From NCBI GenBank assembly GCA_947085815.1, contig CAMTXU010000006.1, positions 1 to 62,964 of the forward strand: a stretch of 62,964 bases of DNA, in the 5' to 3' direction. The translations under genes were made by a program, and so were the position numbers. Positions within the stretch are counted from its first letter, which is position 1. The number at the start of each line of letters is the position of its first letter. Below are positions 59,966 through 62,964 of this stretch, piece after piece. The DNA comes from Fen-1258 sp947085815 (GTDB taxonomy: Bacteria; Bacteroidota; Ignavibacteria; Ignavibacteriales; Melioribacteraceae). The notes below the pieces were generated by a model, which was not told the origin of the DNA, made no database searches, and was given only the letters and a program-made list of their open reading frames with translations.

Positions 59966-61213
59966 TTACAGCTCTATTCCCTTCAGATATATGGATAATC
60001 CTTTGAGATTTGTATCCATTCCTGATCCAACAAAAATATTTGAATCATAATATTCCACAACAAAATGATTTGCAATAAAAGAAACAACCGGGTTGTCAAT
60101 TACTTCATTTAATAATTTGAATATTCCTTGCGACGATACGCTCAGACCGTCAGTTTTTATGTGATTATAACCGCGCCCGTCATAAACTCCCTTTGAAATA
60201 AAAACGGTTTCAAATAATCTTAATATATGTCCGCGGTGAACAACAACATCATCATCTTTCTTCAATTCAATTAGATGCTTCCCGATATTTATATCACCAA
60301 GCATACGTTGATATTCGAACTTACTCATTGAGTTCCGTTTAATAAGAATATCTTCCGCCTCTGCGGTGAAAGAATAATCAATTGCACTAAATTTATTTTT
60401 TAATCCGTACAGATCGATTCCGAAGAACAACGTATATCCCAGTCTCGCGGTTCTTGGAATCGGATCTTTCTGCAGTTGATCTGTATAAAATATTTCATCT
60501 CCATAATTTATTAAGGAGTAACCAAGTGTGATATCTAATTTTGGTGTAATGAATGATTTATCGCTCAGATTATATTTTATATTGCTCAAGAACAGTTTCG
60601 TGATGGGTGCTATTATCATAAATCCAAAATCGAAAGCAGTTCCGCTGGCCTTTGCGATTCTATATTCTTGTCCCGTTTGTGATCCACCTAAATTTGATTC
60701 AAATGATTTTATTGATAGACCGAGATTAAACTGAAGATAATAATCATAACCAACGCCAACACTGAAAGAATCAAAGACATCATAATCATCATGCGAGAGC
60801 CAGTAGTCTGGGGTATATGGTGTTATTCGTAAGTATTGTCCAAAATCCAACTTACTGTGGATATACCCAATTCCGATACTCAAAGGGAGATTCTCATTAT
60901 TTTTTCGGAAATTATAACCAACTGCTACTCCAAATGATTGGAAAGAATAGTTCATTCCGAAATTCGGCATCCATCTGTTTTTTTCAGGCATAACTGAAAT
61001 TGCAAAATTGTTTTCTTTAGAAAAATAACCAAGCTGTGAAGGATTCAGATAAAAACCAGTTGGATCGTAAGAAGGAATTGCAGCACCGATTTGTCCGGCA
61101 CCAATTAATAGAGTTGATTGCTGTAGCACCATAAAAGGAACTGCTGCCTCTCCCTGAGTAAAAACGTCGGTATAAAACCAGAGAAGAATTAAGATTGACC
61201 AATTTTTTTTCAT
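59966..61213 (-). CDS. PorV/PorQ-like outer-membrane protein
   Basis: 415 residues. Signal peptide (MKKNWSILILLWFYTDVFT), then FMVLQQSTLLIGAGQIGAAIP and DPTGFYLNPSQLGYF, the repeated start of PorV/PorQ and UPF0164-type barrels that carry T9SS cargo or sort it at the surface. The rest is beta-barrel-like. It may take part in export of T9SS substrates such as the 8791 cytochrome, though such proteins are numerous in these genomes. Confidence 0.65.
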   Translation of the reverse strand: MKKNWSILILLWFYTDVFTQGEAAVPFMVLQQSTLLIGAGQIGAAIPSYDPTGFYLNPSQLGYFSKENNFAISVMPEKNRWMPNFGMNYSFQSFGVAVGYNFRKNNENLPLSIGIGYIHSKLDFGQYLRITPYTPDYWLSHDDYDVFDSFSVGVGYDYYLQFNLGLSIKSFESNLGGSQTGQEYRIAKASGTAFDFGFMIIAPITKLFLSNIKYNLSDKSFITPKLDITLGYSLINYGDEIFYTDQLQKDPIPRTARLGYTLFFGIDLYGLKNKFSAIDYSFTAEAEDILIKRNSMSKFEYQRMLGDINIGKHLIELKKDDDVVVHRGHILRLFETVFISKGVYDGRGYNHIKTDGLSVSSQGIFKLLNEVIDNPVVSFIANHFVVEYYDSNIFVGSGMDTNLKGLSIYLKGIEL

Positions 61214-61369
61214 TTGAATATTCCCACCTATTTTTTTTTACATATCCGTTTCCAAATCTCAAACGAAAAATATTTATCTATTTACCGGACAATAAAGGAG
61301 TCATCACAGAAGAATATCCATGCCATTCCTGTATCGCTTTGGAACCAATTACGGCTTTCGTATCAACGA

Positions 61370-61843
61370 TTATTTTTTCATCTCATTTTTTGTGGGTAAA
61401 GTTGTAACGTTCATTTCACTACCATTAGGGTAGCAAATCACGCGTTTTGTTATTGAACCATCTGTAATATCTGCCCCAAAGCATACATTTTTTTCGTCGG
61501 GGATTGCAGTAAAATGAATCTTCACCGCTCTAATGGTTGAATAATTTTTATAATATTTTATCAAATGATTCTTGACGGTTTCTGGCAGCGCAGCTAACTC
61601 TATTTCAATCATATTCGTATATAATGTGTCTGCTCTAAATATTACAGCAACTTGTTTCCCTTCTTCAAGGAACATTGCACGTATTGTTTCGAACTCTCGA
61701 GACCATTTTACATCTTTAGCATTGGGATAAAGTTTTATCAGATCAGTCTTTACTTTGTCTGAAACTTTGATCTCCTTTTTTTCTTGTGCTGAAAGAGAAA
61801 AGGTAAATGTAAGTACGAGACAGAACAGCATTGTTTTTTTCAT
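61370..61843 (-). CDS. PepSY-like periplasmic protein
   Basis: 157 residues. Signal peptide (MKKTMLFCLVLTFTFSLSA), then two repeats of the PepSY-like/DUF2874 pattern: DLIKLYPNAKDVKWSREFE and NHLIKYYKNYSTIRAVKIHF. These are small beta-alpha-beta modules of secreted proteins with inhibitory or binding roles. Function unknown. Single gene between two unrelated envelope genes. Confidence 0.65.
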   Translation of the reverse strand: MKKTMLFCLVLTFTFSLSAQEKKEIKVSDKVKTDLIKLYPNAKDVKWSREFETIRAMFLEEGKQVAVIFRADTLYTNMIEIELAALPETVKNHLIKYYKNYSTIRAVKIHFTAIPDEKNVCFGADITDGSITKRVICYPNGSEMNVTTLPTKNEMKK

Positions 61844-62008
61844 AAAAAATACTCCTCATTCATTTAATTTATAAAATTGAGAAACCAACATTCATCCTGA
61901 TGCTTTTTTATGAAAGTGATCCCCATTTCCCGCACGAGACCAATAATATTATTTCTGTTACAAGTGTAGTTCACAACACCCATGATATTTAGAGGATAGG
62001 TATATAAT

Positions 62009-62770
62009 TTATTCATATAGATCATTCAGATCAGCTTTCGCAATTTCGATAAAAAGCTGAGCCAGTTTATCCGTGACGGCATTAAAATATTTTTCCCCTT
62101 TTTCTTTCGTAGCGTTTTTAGGATTACCAATACCTGTATCAACTGTAGCTTTCGACCATTTACGTTCCGTCCAAGCCCAGCTCTCATTTAGACTCTTTAT
62201 TTTTATTTTTTTTTCTATTCCTTCACCCGCTTGATCTAAAGAAAGAACTAATTCAGGAGTGAGGTATAATAGCAGACTTGTTTCCATCTCGTCAGCATGG
62301 TCTCCGTCAAAATCAAAATATTCTTTCTTATCTAGAGAATTGTACCAGTTACAACAGCTGAGAAACATATTCGGGAATTTTAACCCTGTCTCTCTTAGTA
62401 TTTGCTTAAAATCATTTCCGCCGTGACTATTTATAATGAGCAGTTTATAAATTCCTTGACGGTTCAAGACTTCAACTATATCATTTATCATTGCCGCCTG
62501 AGTACTCGGACTGATATTCAGATCCAGTTTTATGTCTGTCTGTCCGGTATTAACTCCATACGGAATCGTTGGGAGAACTATAATTTTCGCCCCAGCATCA
62601 TATGCTATTTTTGCAGCAGCCGTTGAAATATGATCTGATTCAATTATATCAGAAGAGTATGGCAGGTGAAAATTATGTGCTTCAATAGCTCCCCAAGGTA
62701 AAACAGCGAGTTCAATCGATCGGTCTTTTATCTCTTTCCAGTTACAGTCAGCCAAAATATATGGACGCAT
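62009..62770 (-). CDS. Creatininase-family amidohydrolase
   Basis: 253 residues. LPWGAIEAHNFHLPYSSDII carries the first metal ligands (Glu, His, Asp). IINSHGGND and DGDHADEMETSLLL supply the others. The family includes creatininase and formamide hydrolases of cofactor pathways (MftE, ArfB-like). Specific substrate unknown. ATG 62770. Confidence 0.85.
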   Translation of the reverse strand: MRPYILADCNWKEIKDRSIELAVLPWGAIEAHNFHLPYSSDIIESDHISTAAAKIAYDAGAKIIVLPTIPYGVNTGQTDIKLDLNISPSTQAAMINDIVEVLNRQGIYKLLIINSHGGNDFKQILRETGLKFPNMFLSCCNWYNSLDKKEYFDFDGDHADEMETSLLLYLTPELVLSLDQAGEGIEKKIKIKSLNESWAWTERKWSKATVDTGIGNPKNATKEKGEKYFNAVTDKLAQLFIEIAKADLNDLYE

Positions 62771-62827
62771 TCAACAATCTCATTTAGTTTATAAAAAATT
62801 TACTTCAGGCAATGGAATTGTTTATAA

Positions 62828-62848
62828 GAAACCTCTGAAAAATTATTC
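62828..62848 (+). repeat. AAGAAACCTCTGAAAAATTAT repeat end
   Basis: AGAAACCTCTGAAAAATTAT resembles AGAGACCTCTGCAAAATTAT at 20070-20090. GAGACCT(C/T)TGCAAAA is, from memory, like termini of IS5-type elements. Only one end is seen at each site. Confidence 0.35.
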
Positions 62849-62908
62849 AGAATTTAAAAACTTTTTGATGAATAGCGTTGTAAGAAGGTAAAGAAACCAG
62901 AGAAAAAG

Positions 62909-62964
62909 ATGCGAACCAACAAGATTAATAATATTGATTTATTTACCCAAGCAGCCAACGAAGG
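62909..62964 (+). CDS. Possible 5' end of a gene cut by the window
   Basis: ATG 62909 opens a frame, MRTNKINNIDLFTQAANE, that runs off the window. An AGAG box lies about 10 nt upstream. The repeat end at 62828 suggests that this could be the start of a mobile-element gene. Too short to identify. Confidence 0.3.
   Translation, partial: MRTNKINNIDLFTQAANE

Overview
The window looks like a chromosomal segment from a low-GC member of the Bacteroidota/Chlorobiota side of the tree, most likely an Ignavibacteria-type organism. This is inferred from gene content: a C-terminal type IX secretion (T9SS) sorting domain of the NYPNPFNPST type, a PorV/PorQ-like outer-membrane protein, alternative complex III joined to an A2-type cytochrome oxidase, and a glycogen synthase beside a DUF4270-like lipoprotein. 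No marker gene was searched, so the placement is an inference.

Positions 1-11717 are accessory DNA. The left part (1-4860) is a graveyard of phage or mobile genes. It holds three tandem starts of one small membrane-protein gene, a 3TM-holin gene broken by three ~25-nt stem-loop insertions, an AbiE toxin-antitoxin pair with an intact antitoxin and a nonsense-interrupted toxin, and a phage-type Cys-rich small protein with an in-frame stop. It is dense in palindromes and repeats. Next (4862-10512) comes a complete signalling and electron-transfer module: a membrane histidine kinase with a periplasmic CxxCH haem motif, a sigma-54-dependent NtrC-type regulator, a near-perfect -24/-12 promoter with two phased upstream palindromes, a stand-alone receiver protein, and a secreted pentahaem protein carrying a T9SS sorting tail. 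A frameshifted tyrosine recombinase and a 3' fragment of a tRNA-Arg(ACG) gene close this part. I read that fragment as one end of an integrated element.

From an intact tRNA-Arg(TCG) at 11794 onward the window is mostly core genes: tadA and adk (plus strand); ftsE, a methyltransferase, pdxA, rho, folC, pyrD and pyrK (minus); rpiB, manC and an unknown helical protein; an MFS/POT-like transporter, murB, comEC, a metalloenzyme, dtd and prmC. A decayed histidine-kinase fragment and a MITE-like repeat lie at 30396-31046.

Positions 31165-46343 encode an aerobic respiratory chain on the minus strand, transcribed from actA downward: pentahaem ActA, a 58-residue leader-like small protein, ActB, ActC, an ActD-ActE fusion, ActF, an extra membrane cytochrome c, a SCO copper chaperone, oxidase subunits I, III, IV and II, haem O synthase, and a multi-spanning membrane protein with a C-terminal cytochrome c domain. 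Electrons would pass from menaquinol through ActABC(DE)F to cytochrome c and on to oxygen. A MITE-like repeat has inserted in frame into the SCO signal peptide.

The right part holds a decayed lipoprotein, a polyprenyl synthase, tatC, glyA, an outer-membrane protein, the DUF4270-like lipoprotein, gmhB and glgA (minus strand). It is followed by a plus-strand histidine-degradation set (hutI, ftcD, fchA) with a NamZ-like muramidase, then envelope proteins and a creatininase-family amidohydrolase. A recurring theme is short palindromic repeats that have landed in or next to coding sequence.
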